Counted from the first letter of the stretch, positions 8,956 through 18,340 are shown. The stretch is DNA of 64,000 bases from Fodinicurvata halophila (GCF_042651425.1 NZ_JBHSCW010000003.1:868001-932000); one strand, 5' to 3'. The notes: generated by a model not told the origin, from the letters alone. A program made the numbers and translations.

Positions 8956-9999
8956 TCAAACGAGAGCCTTGAGACTCTTCTCGATGATAGACAGGGCCTC
9001 GTCGACCTGCGGCACCTGGATGTCGAGATAGAAGACCACGCGCACCCCGTCGCGCCCCGAGGGCAGCATGTGCACGCCGCGGCGGTAGGCCTCCTCGACG
9101 AAATCCCCGGCATCGATACCCGTCAGCTGGAAGCGGACGATGTTCGTCTCGACGGTCCCAGGATCGATCTCGATCTGCGGCAGGGCGGCCAATCCCTCGG
9201 CGAAACGCCGTGCATTGTCGTGCGTTTCGTGCAGACGCGGATGGTGATGTTCCAACGCGTGCAGGGCGCCGGCCGCGATGATGCCGGCCTGGCGGAAACC
9301 GCCGCCGAACTGCTGCTTGAAACGCCGCGCCCGGGCGATAACCTCCTTCGAGCCGACAAGGCAGGAGCCGACCGGCGCACCCAGTCCCTTGGAGAAGCAG
9401 ACGCTGACCGTGTCAAAGGAGGCCGCATAGTCGGCCTCGGCAATGCCGGTGGCCGCCGTGGCATGCCAGAGCCGCGCGCCGTCCAGGTGCAGGACGGCAC
9501 CGTGCGCCGTTCCGAGTTCCGCCACGTCGCGGATCGCCTCCAGCGGCCAGATCGAACCGCCGCCGATGTTGTGCGTGTTTTCCAGGCAGATCAGGCGCAC
9601 CGGCCCACTGATGGTCGGTGGAAAGAAATGATGCATTGGCGCCAGGAAGGTCTCCACATCCCTGGCACTGAAGATCCCCCGCACCCCCGGCAGCAATCGC
9701 GGGAGCACTCCGGAAAAGGCTGAGGAAGCGCCATTTTCCAGCAGATAGACATGAGCCGCCTGGTCCAGCAGCACCACGTCTCCCGGCTCGGTGTGCGTGC
9801 GCACCGCCACCTGGTTGGTCATGGTGCCGGTGGGCATGTAGACCGCATCCTCCTTGCCCAGCAGCTCGGCGGTTCTGACCTCCAGCGCCTTGACGCTGGG
9901 ATCGTCGCCATAGACGTCGTCCCCGACTTCGGCCTCGGCCATGGCGGTGCGCATCTCCGGCGTGGGACGGCTGCAAGTGTCGCTTCTCAGATCGATCAT
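8956..9999 (-). CDS. ltaE: Low-specificity L-threonine aldolase
   Basis: 347 residues of a fold-type I PLP enzyme that cleaves L-threonine or L-allo-threonine to glycine and acetaldehyde. MIDLRSDT at the N-terminus, the HLDGARLW motif (Asp173 and Arg176 contact PLP) and the PLP lysine Lys204 in SKGLGAPVGS are all family signatures. Length and start are normal. The gene stands alone; it ends 8 bases from the convergent LysE gene. Confidence 0.95.
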   Translation of the reverse strand: MIDLRSDTCSRPTPEMRTAMAEAEVGDDVYGDDPSVKALEVRTAELLGKEDAVYMPTGTMTNQVAVRTHTEPGDVVLLDQAAHVYLLENGASSAFSGVLPRLLPGVRGIFSARDVETFLAPMHHFFPPTISGPVRLICLENTHNIGGGSIWPLEAIRDVAELGTAHGAVLHLDGARLWHATAATGIAEADYAASFDTVSVCFSKGLGAPVGSCLVGSKEVIARARRFKQQFGGGFRQAGIIAAGALHALEHHHPRLHETHDNARRFAEGLAALPQIEIDPGTVETNIVRFQLTGIDAGDFVEEAYRRGVHMLPSGRDGVRVVFYLDIQVPQVDEALSIIEKSLKALV

Positions 10000-10084
10000 T
10001 CGCTCTATCGCTTATGTTTTCAGTGCTGTCATCGAGCAGTTGCCTGCCGGTCACTCGACTGTCCCTTGAAGTGCTAGCACCAGA

Positions 10085-10393
10085 ATGATCGAAGTTCCAA
10101 GCTCAACGAGCATTTTCCAATCCGTCCAAGCAATTCCCGGTGATCTAAAGACACGGGTTCTAACGACCAACATCGACCTCGACGAAGGCACCTGCTCGAT
10201 CGAGCTTCTGGAGGAAGTCTCGGTATTTTTCGGCCTCGGACTGAACCCGGTCCGCAAGATCATTCAAGAGGTTGCAGCAGATCTGTCGACGTGGCGGGAT
10301 GTCGCCAAGGAAGTCAGTGCCCGCGACGGAAAAATCATGAGAATAGCCAGCGTCTTCTGCATGATGAAACTGGAACGAGTACAGAGTCTGTGA
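10085..10393 (+). pseudogene. HipA-type kinase toxin, C-terminal remnant
   Basis: The 102-residue frame matches only the end of HipA/HipT-like Ser/Thr kinases: LTTNIDLDEGTCSIELLEEVSV, then FFGL, then a helix like IIQEVAADLSTWRDVAKEV and the closing R-I-A-S segment. In the full protein (about 400-440 residues) this is the last helical bundle. The kinase core and any HipB antitoxin are missing from the 85 bases upstream and nothing downstream continues it. It is therefore most likely a decayed toxin-antitoxin locus. The first 20 residues are not family-like. No clear ribosome site precedes the ATG. Confidence 0.6.
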
Positions 10394-10535
10394 TCATGTC
10401 TCTCGTCAATGATTCTGGCCCTTCCAGCACCGCCCTAATCCATGGGTTGGGCAAATGCTGTGGCAGTCATGAGCAGGCCACATCACGATCAGGCGACCAC
10501 TTGCTGGTGTCAGGCCAAGCTTCGGAGATAAAGCC

Positions 10536-11135
10536 TCAATCATTCAGTGACCAGCGACCAAGTACATTATATCGCCCGAGCCCCAGCTCGCTGTGTATGA
10601 GAACGAATTCCTGGACCGTGAAGCGGATCGGCTCGATGGATTGAACGGGAATCGCCTTTGGCCCGTAGAACAGCGTCATGTGGGGCGTAAATTGATTCGC
10701 GGCCTGCAGCCCGTTTTCCACCATGGCAGCACCAAGCTCGCCGTGGAGATCAAACATCGCATCTCCCTCGCCGAGCAACACCAGCGGCCGTCTGTGTGGC
10801 CTGCCGCCCTCAAAACTCGTGATGAAACGGAAAGCCACCTCTATGGGACGCATTGAAACGGCTTCCGCAGCCTTCTTCGCCGCATAGACAAACTTGGTGC
10901 GCAGGCATTTGTCGTCTCGAACGTGATGGAGCGAGACGTGCAGTCGGTCCGGCCTGAGCCGTGTCCCGATCAGATGATTCCGGCAAACGAACCCTTGGCT
11001 GAAACGTTCGATATGGACTGATGTCTCAGTATCCGGAAAAAGCATGAAGACGAGCCGCTCCGGCCGCTTGGGCCTGGCAGGCAGCTCTTGGTAAAAGTTG
11101 AACCTGCCTTGCGCGGGGGTATTTCCATGCTCCAT
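10536..11135 (-). CDS. 2H phosphoesterase, LigT/2'-5' RNA ligase family
   Basis: 199 residues. Two H-x-S/T motifs, HVS at 66-68 and HMT at 152-154, form the catalytic pair of 2H phosphoesterases (RNA 2',3'-cyclic phosphodiesterases, ThpR/LigT). The 86-residue spacing is usual. FMLFPD near residue 30 matches the first beta strand. The start codon lies next to a 7-bp hairpin (11140-11160) that contains the ribosome site GAGAG. A LexA-box match lies 31 bases upstream. It has no operon partner and lies next to the HipA remnant. Confidence 0.82.
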   Translation of the reverse strand: MEHGNTPAQGRFNFYQELPARPKRPERLVFMLFPDTETSVHIERFSQGFVCRNHLIGTRLRPDRLHVSLHHVRDDKCLRTKFVYAAKKAAEAVSMRPIEVAFRFITSFEGGRPHRRPLVLLGEGDAMFDLHGELGAAMVENGLQAANQFTPHMTLFYGPKAIPVQSIEPIRFTVQEFVLIHSELGLGRYNVLGRWSLND

Positions 11136-11165
11136 GGCGTCTCTCGTTCTGAGCGAGAGAAATTA

Positions 11166-11180
11166 GAACAAATAGAGAAC
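11166..11180 (-). promoter_or_regulatory. Alphaproteobacterial LexA box upstream of the LigT-like gene
   Basis: On the minus strand the sequence reads GTTC, seven bases (TCTATTT), GTTC, an exact match to the GTTC-N7-GTTC operator known for alphaproteobacterial LexA. It sits 31 bases before the ATG. The flanking region is AT-rich as expected of a promoter. It is a single perfect core match, so chance cannot be excluded. Confidence 0.55.
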
Positions 11181-11343
11181 ATTTTGCAAGACTGCTCAAC
11201 AAGCAGTCTGCAATCCCCAGTGTACGACCCGCCGATCAGTCTTTTGCCGTGCTGAGGAAAGCAGCTGCCGCAGATCGTGGTCCAGTCATTTCACCGCGGA
11301 TTGAGCAACGCGACTCGTGCAAGGGACAAAGAGCCCCTGCCCG

Positions 11344-12891
11344 TCACTCCCACTCAATCGTCCCGGGCGGCTTGCTGGTCACGTCATAGACCACACGGTT
11401 GACGCCGCGCACCTCGTTGATGATGCGCGTCGCCGCACCGGCCAGGAAGCCGTGGTCGAAGGGATAGCTCTCGGCCGTCATGCCGTCGGTGGAGGTGACC
11501 GCACGCAGAGCACAGACGAAATCGTAGGAGCGGGCATCGCCCATCACGCCCACGGTGCGCACCGGCAGCAGTACGGCGAAGGCCTGCCAGATCGCGTCAT
11601 AGAGGCCGGCCTTGGCGATCTCGTCCAGATAGATGGCGTCGGCCTTGCGAAGGATGTCCGCCTTCTCCCGCGACACAGGTCCGGGGATGCGGATAGCCAG
11701 GCCCGGTCCCGGGAAGGGATGACGGCCGACCAGGCTTTCCGGCAGGCCGAGTTCGCGGCCCAGCACGCGCACCTCGTCCTTGAACAGCTCGCGCAACGGC
11801 TCGACCAGCCGCATCTGCATGCGCTCGGGCAGCCCCCCCACATTGTGATGGCTCTTGATGGTGACCGACGGCCCGCCGGTGAAGGAGACGGATTCGATCA
11901 CGTCGGGATAGAGCGTGCCCTGGGCCAGGAAATCCGCGCCGCCCACCTTGGCCGCCTCCTCGTCGAAGACGTCGATGAAGGTGTTGCCGATGATCTTGCG
12001 CTTCTCCTCCGGGTCCTCGACGCCCTCCAGCTTGCCCAGGAACAGCTCGCTGGCGTCACGCGCCACCAGGGGAATGTTGTAGTGGTGGCGGAAGACCTCG
12101 ACCACCTGTTCCGCCTCGCCTTGGCGCAGCAGGCCGTGGTCGACGAAGATGCAGGTCAGCTGCTCACCGATGGCCTCGTGGAGCAGCACGGCCGCCACGG
12201 AGGAATCGACGCCGCCCGAAAGCCCGCAGATCACCCGGCCGTCACCCACCTGGTGCCGGATGGCCGCTATGGCCTGTTCCCGGAACGCCGCCATGGTCCA
12301 GTCGCCGCGACAGCCGGCGATCCTGTGGGTAAAGTTGGCCAGCAGCCGGCCGCCGTCCGGCGTGTGCACCACCTCGGGATGGAATTGCACCCCGTAATAG
12401 CGACGCTGCTCGTCCGCCACAGCCGCACAAGGCGCGCCCTCGGAGGTGCCGATCACCTCGAAACCGGCCGGCAAGGCGGCCACGCGATCGCCATGGCTCA
12501 TCCAGACCTGGTGGCGTTCGCCCACGTCCCATAGACCCTCGAACAGCGGGCTGGCCTTGCGGACCTCCAGGAAGGCCTTGCCGAACTCCTGATGGTCCGA
12601 TCCCTCGACCTCGCCGCTCAGCTGCATCGCCATGGTTTGCTGGCCATAGCAGATGCCCAGCACCGGCACCCCCATCTCGAAGATCAGCTCCGGCGCGCGT
12701 GGGCTGCCCTCACTGGTGGTGGAGGCCGGCCCGCCGGAGAGGATCACCCCCTTGGGGGCGAAGCTGCGGATACGCTCTTCCTCGACGCTGAAGGGCATGA
12801 TCTCGCAGTAGACACCGCTTTCGCGAACGCGGCGAGCGATCAGCTGGGTGACCTGGGAACCGAAGTCGAGAATCAGGATGCGATCAGTCAT
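11344..12891 (-). CDS. guaA: GMP synthase (glutamine-hydrolysing)
   Basis: 515 residues from the ATG at 12891; an earlier in-frame codon at 12939 adds a basic leader not seen in the family. The N-terminal class I glutamine amidotransferase domain has the nucleophile Cys81 (GICYGQQ) and triad His171/Glu173 (HPEV). The ATP-pyrophosphatase domain has the PP-loop SGGVDSS at 225-231, and the protein ends in the dimerisation domain with the usual KPPGTIEWE. It converts XMP to GMP, one step after GuaB, whose gene lies upstream in the same direction. Confidence 0.98.
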   Translation of the reverse strand: MTDRILILDFGSQVTQLIARRVRESGVYCEIMPFSVEEERIRSFAPKGVILSGGPASTTSEGSPRAPELIFEMGVPVLGICYGQQTMAMQLSGEVEGSDHQEFGKAFLEVRKASPLFEGLWDVGERHQVWMSHGDRVAALPAGFEVIGTSEGAPCAAVADEQRRYYGVQFHPEVVHTPDGGRLLANFTHRIAGCRGDWTMAAFREQAIAAIRHQVGDGRVICGLSGGVDSSVAAVLLHEAIGEQLTCIFVDHGLLRQGEAEQVVEVFRHHYNIPLVARDASELFLGKLEGVEDPEEKRKIIGNTFIDVFDEEAAKVGGADFLAQGTLYPDVIESVSFTGGPSVTIKSHHNVGGLPERMQMRLVEPLRELFKDEVRVLGRELGLPESLVGRHPFPGPGLAIRIPGPVSREKADILRKADAIYLDEIAKAGLYDAIWQAFAVLLPVRTVGVMGDARSYDFVCALRAVTSTDGMTAESYPFDHGFLAGAATRIINEVRGVNRVVYDVTSKPPGTIEWE

Positions 12892-12978
12892 GGCTGTGTC
12901 TTTAGGTCCTTCTCGCCTGGAACGCCGCCGCAACGGCATGAAAATGTTGCGCCCTTGTAGTTTCTCGCCACCGGCAGG

Positions 12979-13524
12979 TCAGCCCTTTACGCTCCTCAGC
13001 CAGCCGATCAGGTCCGGCCAGGCATAGGCCGTCTCGTCCAGGTCGGCGCCGGCGAAGCGCTCGCGCCGCTGCCCGACGGACTGCCCGCCCATGGCCTCGT
13101 AGAAGAAGCGGCTGTGATTGCCCGAAAGCACCCAGAGACAGGCGTTGAACCCACCAGCAGCCGCAATCTCCTCGAACACGGCGGTCATCAGGGCCCGGCC
13201 GGCCCCCTGGTTCTGCCAGTCGGGATGGACGTAGAGTTCATAGATTTCCGCCCGGTACGGCAGGTCCTTCGACCGTGTGCGCCCCCAGGCGGCGAATCCC
13301 ACAACCTGCCGCGCGGCGTTCTCCGCCACCAAGACCTGCGTTTTCTTGCGCTGGGCGGCCAGTTCCCGCCAGTAGCGCGTCCGATCGTCCACCGAGAGCC
13401 GCACCAGGTAGTCATCGGGAACCAGGCCGGCATAGGCCGCCTGCCAGGTCTCCACATGGATCTCCGCCAGGGACTGGCCATCCATGGCGGTCGCCTCGCG
13501 CACGCGAAAGGCCGTATCATTCAT
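12979..13524 (-). CDS. GNAT family N-acetyltransferase
   Basis: 181 residues with GNAT features: an N-terminal helix-rich region (IHVETWQAAYAGLVP), strand LVAENAARQVVGFAAWG, and the acetyl-CoA loop Q-N-Q-G-A-G-R-A in the middle (motif A), followed by LWVLSGNHSRFFYEAMG. The acceptor is unknown. Its start overlaps the stop of the rsmB-like gene by four bases (ATGA type) so it is translationally coupled, between rsmB and guaA. Confidence 0.9.
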   Translation of the reverse strand: MNDTAFRVREATAMDGQSLAEIHVETWQAAYAGLVPDDYLVRLSVDDRTRYWRELAAQRKKTQVLVAENAARQVVGFAAWGRTRSKDLPYRAEIYELYVHPDWQNQGAGRALMTAVFEEIAAAGGFNACLWVLSGNHSRFFYEAMGGQSVGQRRERFAGADLDETAYAWPDLIGWLRSVKG

Positions 13525-14837
13525 CCTTCTACCTCCTGCCGCTCGAGAACGGCGGCGAAGAATCCATCCGTACCATGGGCCGCGGGAAATAGTCGCAAAT
13601 AGTCGCCCTGCCCCTCAGGCAGGGTCGTGGGCAACAGCTCCGTCCAGAGCGTGCGGACCGGCCGGACGGCAAACTCCGAATGCTTCGCGAGAAAAGCCTC
13701 CACCTGCTGTTCGTTCTCCTCGCGCAGCAGGGAACAGGTGGCATAGACCAGGCGCCCGCCAGGCTTTACCAGCCGGGCAGCGCTTTCCAGGATCCGTGCC
13801 TGCAGGTCGAGAAGCTCGGACAGGTCTTCCGGCGAGAAGCGCCACTTGCCCTCGGGGTTGCGCCGCCAGGTCCCACTGCCCGAACAGGGTGCATCCACCA
13901 GCACGCGGTCGAAGCTCTGCTTGTGTCGTTTCAGCCAGGGATCGCGCTCGCTGGACAGGGCCCGGCGCGTCACGTTGTGCACACCTGCCCGACGCAGGCG
14001 GACCGAGGAGCGATTCAGGCGCTTGTCCAACACATCGCAAGCCAGCAGCTGTCCCTTGTTCTCCATGGCGGCGGCCAGGGCCAGCGTCTTGCCGCCCGCC
14101 CCGGCGCAGAAGTCGCAGACGCGCAGGCCCGGCCGCGCATCGGCCAGCAGGGCAACCAACTGCGAGCCCTCGTCCTGCACCTCCAGCAGGCCGTCGCGGA
14201 AGGCCCGGGTCGCTGCGACCGGGCGCCGGCCGTCGATCCGCAGGCCCAACGGCGACCAGGGACAGGGCTCGGTCTCGATCCCCTCCTCCGCCAGCGCCGT
14301 GCGGACTTGGGGCAGTTCGGCCTTCAGGGTGTTGACGCGCAAATCCACCACCGCCGCCTCTCGCAGGGCGGTCAGTTCCAGCTCTAGCCGTTCACCGAGT
14401 GCATGGCTCAGCGGCTCCATCAACCACTCCGGCATCTCCAGCGCCACGTCCATCGGCTGGTCCGGATGGTCGAGCGTGTGCGTGGACAGGCACTGCAGCA
14501 GTTCCATCTCTTCCCCATCCGGTGCTGCCGGAGCATACTTGCCCGTGCCCAGACGCTCGCGCAGGCGCTCCAGGCTTTCGCCGAGAGCCAGCAGTCGCCA
14601 GGCCAGTATCTGCCGGCGCGGTGTCACCTCGGCCCCGCAGGTCCGGATCCACCAGTCGAGCCGGGCATGGGACCGCAACGCGCCGTAGCACTGCAACGTG
14701 ATGTCGCGACGATCCTTGGCGCCGATATAGCGGCGCTGCCTGAAATAGTCCGCGGCAACCCGGTCCGAAGGGCGCTGCGTACCGTTCATGCCTTCATAGA
14801 GCTCGATCGCCGCCTGCATGCGGGCCGCAGGCGTCAT
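13521..14837 (-). CDS. RsmB/NOP family rRNA (cytosine-C5)-methyltransferase
   Basis: 438 residues. An N-terminal NusB-like helical part is followed by a Rossmann methyltransferase domain with the SAM site VCDFCAGAGGKTLALAA, the catalytic DAPCSGSGTWRRNP and a second cysteine in YATCSLLREEN, the two-cysteine arrangement of RsmB/NSUN enzymes. The gene follows guaB on the same strand, as often in Alphaproteobacteria, and overlaps the GNAT gene by four bases. Orthology to E. coli RsmB (C967) is likely but not proven. Confidence 0.93.
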   Translation of the reverse strand: MTPAARMQAAIELYEGMNGTQRPSDRVAADYFRQRRYIGAKDRRDITLQCYGALRSHARLDWWIRTCGAEVTPRRQILAWRLLALGESLERLRERLGTGKYAPAAPDGEEMELLQCLSTHTLDHPDQPMDVALEMPEWLMEPLSHALGERLELELTALREAAVVDLRVNTLKAELPQVRTALAEEGIETEPCPWSPLGLRIDGRRPVAATRAFRDGLLEVQDEGSQLVALLADARPGLRVCDFCAGAGGKTLALAAAMENKGQLLACDVLDKRLNRSSVRLRRAGVHNVTRRALSSERDPWLKRHKQSFDRVLVDAPCSGSGTWRRNPEGKWRFSPEDLSELLDLQARILESAARLVKPGGRLVYATCSLLREENEQQVEAFLAKHSEFAVRPVRTLWTELLPTTLPEGQGDYLRLFPAAHGTDGFFAAVLERQEVEG

Positions 14838-14885
14838 GTCATTTTCCTGCCAGGACCCCGGGTTCCTGCTGCATCCCCGGACACC

Positions 14886-16343
14886 CTAGTTGCGATAGTT
14901 CGGGGCTTCACGGGTCACCACCACGTCATGAACGTGGCTTTCCCGCAGGCCCGCGTTGGTCAAGCGCAGGAAACGGCAATTGCGCTGCATGTCATGGATG
15001 TTGGCGTTGCCGGTATAGCCCATGGCGGCGCGCAGGCCGCCGACGAGTTGGTGAATCACCGTGCCGGCCGAGCCCTTGTAAGGCACCTGTCCCTCGACGC
15101 CTTCGGGCACCAGCTTCAGGTTGTCGGCCACCTCCTGCTGGAAGTAGCGGTCGGCGGAACCGCGCGCCATGGCACCGATGGAGCCCATGCCGCGATAAGC
15201 CTTGTAGGTCCGCCCCTGGTAGAGGAAGACCTCACCAGGGCTCTCGTCCGTGCCCGCCAGCAGTGACCCGATCATGGCGCAGTCCGCCCCTGCGGCCATG
15301 GCCTTGGCCAGATCGCCGGAGAACTTGATGCCGCCGTCGGCGATCACCGGTACGTTCTGGGCACGGCAGATCTCGACGGTATCGAACAGGGCGGTCAGCT
15401 GCGGCACACCGACACCGGCCACCACGCGGGTCGTGCAGATGGACCCCGGCCCGATGCCCACCTTGATGGCGTCGGCGCCCGAATCGACCAGTGCCTTTGC
15501 GCCATCGCCGGTGGCCACGTTGCCGGCGATCACCTGAACTTCGTTGGACAGTTTCTTGACCCGCCCCACGGCATCCAGGACACCGCGGGAATGGCCGTGC
15601 GCGGTATCCACCACCAGCACGTCGACACCGGCGTCGACCAGGGCCTCGCCTCGACGAAAGCCGTCGTCGCCGACCCCGATGGCCGCTGCGGTACGCAGGC
15701 GCCCCTGGGGATCCTTGCAGGCATAGGGATGGGCCTGGGCCTTCTCGATGTCCTTCACGGTAATCAGGCCGGTGCAGCGGTAGGTCTCGTCCACCACCAG
15801 CAGCTTCTCGATGCGGTACTGATGCAGAAGGCGGCGCGCTTCGTCGCGGCTGACGCCATCGTTGACGGTGATCAGGTTGTCCTTGGTCATCAGTTCCGAA
15901 ACCGGCTGCTGACGGTTCTCGGCAAAGCGCACGTCGCGGTTGGTAACAATGCCCACCAGGCGCCCCGTCTTGCGCTCGACCACCGGAATGCCGGAGATAC
16001 CGTTGGTCTCCATCAGCGCCAGGGCGTTGGCCAACGGCTCGTCGGGATGGATCGTCACGGGATTGACGACCATGCCGCTTTCGAACTTCTTGACCTTGCG
16101 GACCTCGTCGGCCTGTTCGTCCACGGTCATGTTCTTGTGGATCACACCCATGCCGCCGACCTGGGCCATGGCAATGGCCATCCGGCTCTCGGTCACCGTA
16201 TCCATGGCCGAGGAGAGCAGCGGAATGCCGAGTTCTATGGTGGAGGTCAGAGAGGTGCGCGTGTCCGCTGTGCCGGGAAGAACAGAAGATTCCGCCGGCT
16301 CCAGAAGCACGTCGTCAAAGGTGAATGCGTCGCGAATCTGCAT
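14886..16343 (-). CDS. guaB: IMP dehydrogenase
   Basis: 485 residues starting MQIRDAFTFDDVLL, the usual beginning; frames extending to 16424 add an atypical leader. The TIM barrel is interrupted by tandem CBS domains (about 93-205). The active-site loop GIGPGSICTTR contains Cys303. The enzyme oxidises IMP to XMP, the rate-limiting step toward GMP. It heads the run guaB, rsmB-like, GNAT, guaA, all on the minus strand with gaps of 48, -4 and 87 bases. A promoter is visible upstream. Confidence 0.98.
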   Translation of the reverse strand: MQIRDAFTFDDVLLEPAESSVLPGTADTRTSLTSTIELGIPLLSSAMDTVTESRMAIAMAQVGGMGVIHKNMTVDEQADEVRKVKKFESGMVVNPVTIHPDEPLANALALMETNGISGIPVVERKTGRLVGIVTNRDVRFAENRQQPVSELMTKDNLITVNDGVSRDEARRLLHQYRIEKLLVVDETYRCTGLITVKDIEKAQAHPYACKDPQGRLRTAAAIGVGDDGFRRGEALVDAGVDVLVVDTAHGHSRGVLDAVGRVKKLSNEVQVIAGNVATGDGAKALVDSGADAIKVGIGPGSICTTRVVAGVGVPQLTALFDTVEICRAQNVPVIADGGIKFSGDLAKAMAAGADCAMIGSLLAGTDESPGEVFLYQGRTYKAYRGMGSIGAMARGSADRYFQQEVADNLKLVPEGVEGQVPYKGSAGTVIHQLVGGLRAAMGYTGNANIHDMQRNCRFLRLTNAGLRESHVHDVVVTREAPNYRN

Positions 16344-16374
16344 GCCAACCGCCTTGATTTCGGATTGGCGGTGC

Positions 16375-16425
16375 ATCTTACACAAGGACCCTGCCCTAAC
16401 AAGAGCAAAGCCGGGCCCTAACAAG
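16375..16425 (-). promoter_or_regulatory. guaB promoter with a tandem 10-bp repeat
   Basis: On the minus strand TTGTTA (16397-16402), 16 bases and TAAGAT (16375-16380) form a sigma-70-like promoter 32 bases before the guaB ATG. The decamer CTTGTTAGGG that contains the -35 box recurs 22 bases upstream (16416-16425), about two helical turns away, so a regulator could bind both copies. Confidence 0.45.
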
Positions 16426-16469
16426 GAGTCCCAGCGACTGTCACAGCCCCCGACCGATTGCCGCTCCGT

Positions 16470-17198
16470 TCAGTTTGGACCACCGCTGCGGCCGCTGCCG
16501 CGAAACCCCTGTGCCACCACATAGAGTTCCGCGGAATCGCTGCGGCTGGCCGGGGGCTTGAGGTGCCGCACCTTCTCGAAATTGAGCTTCAGGCGATCCA
16601 GAAGCTCCTTCTCCGTGCCGCCTTGCAGGACCTTGGCAACAAAGCTGCCGCGCGGGTTCAGGACCTCCTCGGCAAATTCCAGGGCGGCCTCCGCCATGGC
16701 CATGATGCGCAGGTGATCGGTCTGGGCATGCCCGGTATTGGGCGGGGCCATGTCCGAGAGCACCACATCCGCCCCGCCGCCCAGCAGGTCGCGCAGCTTC
16801 TGGGGCGCCGCTTCGTCCATGAAGTCCATTTCCAGCAATTCGGCGCCGGGAATGGAGTCCATCTCCAGGATGTCGATGCCGATCACCCGTCCGGAATTGC
16901 CCGTCTTCTCCACCGCCACCTGACACCAGCCGCCAGGTGCTGCCCCCAGGTCGACCACCACTTGTCCACGGCGGAACAGGCGCACCTTCTCGTCGATCTG
17001 CTGGATCTTGAAAGCGGCGCGCGAGCGATACCCGCGGGCCCTGGCCTCGGCCACATAGGGGTCGTTCAGCTGGCGCTGCAGCCAACGCGTCGAGGAAGGC
17101 CGCCGCCCCTTGGCCGTGCGGACCGGCGTATGCAGTCGACGCGAAGCGCCGCCGCTGCCTCGCTGCCCCTTGCCACTGCCGCGCTTCCTGGTGCTCAT
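16470..17198 (-). CDS. rlmE: 23S rRNA (uridine-2'-O)-methyltransferase RlmE (FtsJ/RrmJ)
   Basis: 242 residues. A basic N-terminal tail (TRKRGSGKGQRGSGG) precedes the RrmJ fold. The K-D-K-E tetrad is visible: Lys in YRSRAAFKIQQID, Asp in LSDMAPPNTG, Lys in FVAKVLQGG and Glu in SAELYVVAQGF. VVDLGAAPGGW is the SAM-binding loop. It methylates U2552 in the A loop of 23S rRNA. The start overlaps the ppx stop by four bases (ATGA), a common alphaproteobacterial pairing. Confidence 0.96.
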   Translation of the reverse strand: MSTRKRGSGKGQRGSGGASRRLHTPVRTAKGRRPSSTRWLQRQLNDPYVAEARARGYRSRAAFKIQQIDEKVRLFRRGQVVVDLGAAPGGWCQVAVEKTGNSGRVIGIDILEMDSIPGAELLEMDFMDEAAPQKLRDLLGGGADVVLSDMAPPNTGHAQTDHLRIMAMAEAALEFAEEVLNPRGSFVAKVLQGGTEKELLDRLKLNFEKVRHLKPPASRSDSAELYVVAQGFRGSGRSGGPN

Positions 17199-18340
17199 TC
17201 GGCCGCCTTGGCAGCTGACAGCAAGTCCTGGGAGACGGCGACACCCTGTCCCTGGGCGATCAACCCGGCCAGTATGCCCTCGCGCACGCCGCGGTCGGCC
17301 ACGCGCAGGCGTTCCACCGGCCAGGTGCGCAGGAAGGCGTCCAGAATGGCACAGCCGGCGATCACCAGGTCGGCCCGCTGCACACCGATGCAGGGGTGGG
17401 CCACTCGCGCATCGTAGGACATGCGTCGAATGGCACGGATCACGGCCCCGGCGGTTTCCGAACTCATGTAGAGGCCATCCACCTTGTGGCGCTGATAGCG
17501 ATCCAGATCGAGATAGACGCCGGCCATGGTGGTGACGGTTCCCGAGGTTCCGAGAAACTGGAGGTTGCCCTGCTGCGCCAGGAACTGCAGGCCGGCGATG
17601 GCCTCGAAGTCGTGCAGCGCCGTCAGGGCATCCTCCACCATTGCTTCGTAGACACAGCTTTCAATATCCCGCCCGCCGTACTTCTCGGCCAGGGTCACCA
17701 CGCCCATGGGCAGAGAATGCCAGGCGCGCAGGTTGCCCGTGGCCAAGGCTCCGTTCTTTACAAGGGAATTCCCGCAACAGGTCAGCCAGCTCAGCTCCGT
17801 TGACCCGCCACCGATGTCGAAGACCAAAGCATCGGGGCAGTCCGGCGCCAGCAAGGGAGCGCAGCCCTGCAGCGCCAGGCAGGCTTCTTCCTCGGAGGAG
17901 ATGATCTCCAGAGCCAGGCCCGTTTCCTGCCGCACGCGCTCGAGGAAGGCGTCGCAGTTATCGGCCCGACGGCAAGCCTCGGTGGCCACGGCACGCAGGT
18001 GCCTCACGCCGCGATACTGCAGCTTCCCGGCACAGACCTGCAGTGCGGAGAGGGTGCGCGCCATGGCCGCTTCGCCGAGCCGACCACTGCAGCCCAGCCC
18101 TTCGCCAAGGCGCACGATGCGCGAGAAGGTATCGACCACACGGTAGCCGTCCGAACACGCCCTAACGATCAGCAGGCGGCAGTTGTTCGTGCCCAGGTCG
18201 AGAGCAGCATAAAGGGGCGCCGGCGAATCTTGCCGGCGTGCAGAGGTAGAGGCAGCGGGCGCAGCGGGGGAAGCAGGGCTGCGCCGCAGGCCGCTGGGAG
18301 CGGCGGCAACGCGCTTGTTGGCTTCCTTCTGGACGGGCAC
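17195..18340 (-). CDS. Ppx/GppA family phosphatase (exopolyphosphatase or pppGpp phosphohydrolase)
   Basis: 381 residues from the GTG at 18340, which has GGAGG seven bases upstream; the longer in-frame start at 18448 yields a non-conserved leader. An Ala/Pro-rich basic N-terminus of about 45 residues precedes the ASKHA fold with ALDLGTNNCRLLIVR (phosphate 1) and VFDIGGGSTEL (phosphate 2). The family hydrolyses polyphosphate or converts pppGpp to ppGpp; this short form lacks the C-terminal HD-like domain of E. coli Ppx. It is followed by rlmE with a four-base overlap. Confidence 0.9.
   Translation of the reverse strand: MPVQKEANKRVAAAPSGLRRSPASPAAPAASTSARRQDSPAPLYAALDLGTNNCRLLIVRACSDGYRVVDTFSRIVRLGEGLGCSGRLGEAAMARTLSALQVCAGKLQYRGVRHLRAVATEACRRADNCDAFLERVRQETGLALEIISSEEEACLALQGCAPLLAPDCPDALVFDIGGGSTELSWLTCCGNSLVKNGALATGNLRAWHSLPMGVVTLAEKYGGRDIESCVYEAMVEDALTALHDFEAIAGLQFLAQQGNLQFLGTSGTVTTMAGVYLDLDRYQRHKVDGLYMSSETAGAVIRAIRRMSYDARVAHPCIGVQRADLVIAGCAILDAFLRTWPVERLRVADRGVREGILAGLIAQGQGVAVSQDLLSAAKAAE

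Noticed and set aside
11317..12534. 405-codon frame antisense to guaA
   Set aside because: Shadow of a well-supported essential gene; no ribosome site or conserved pattern.
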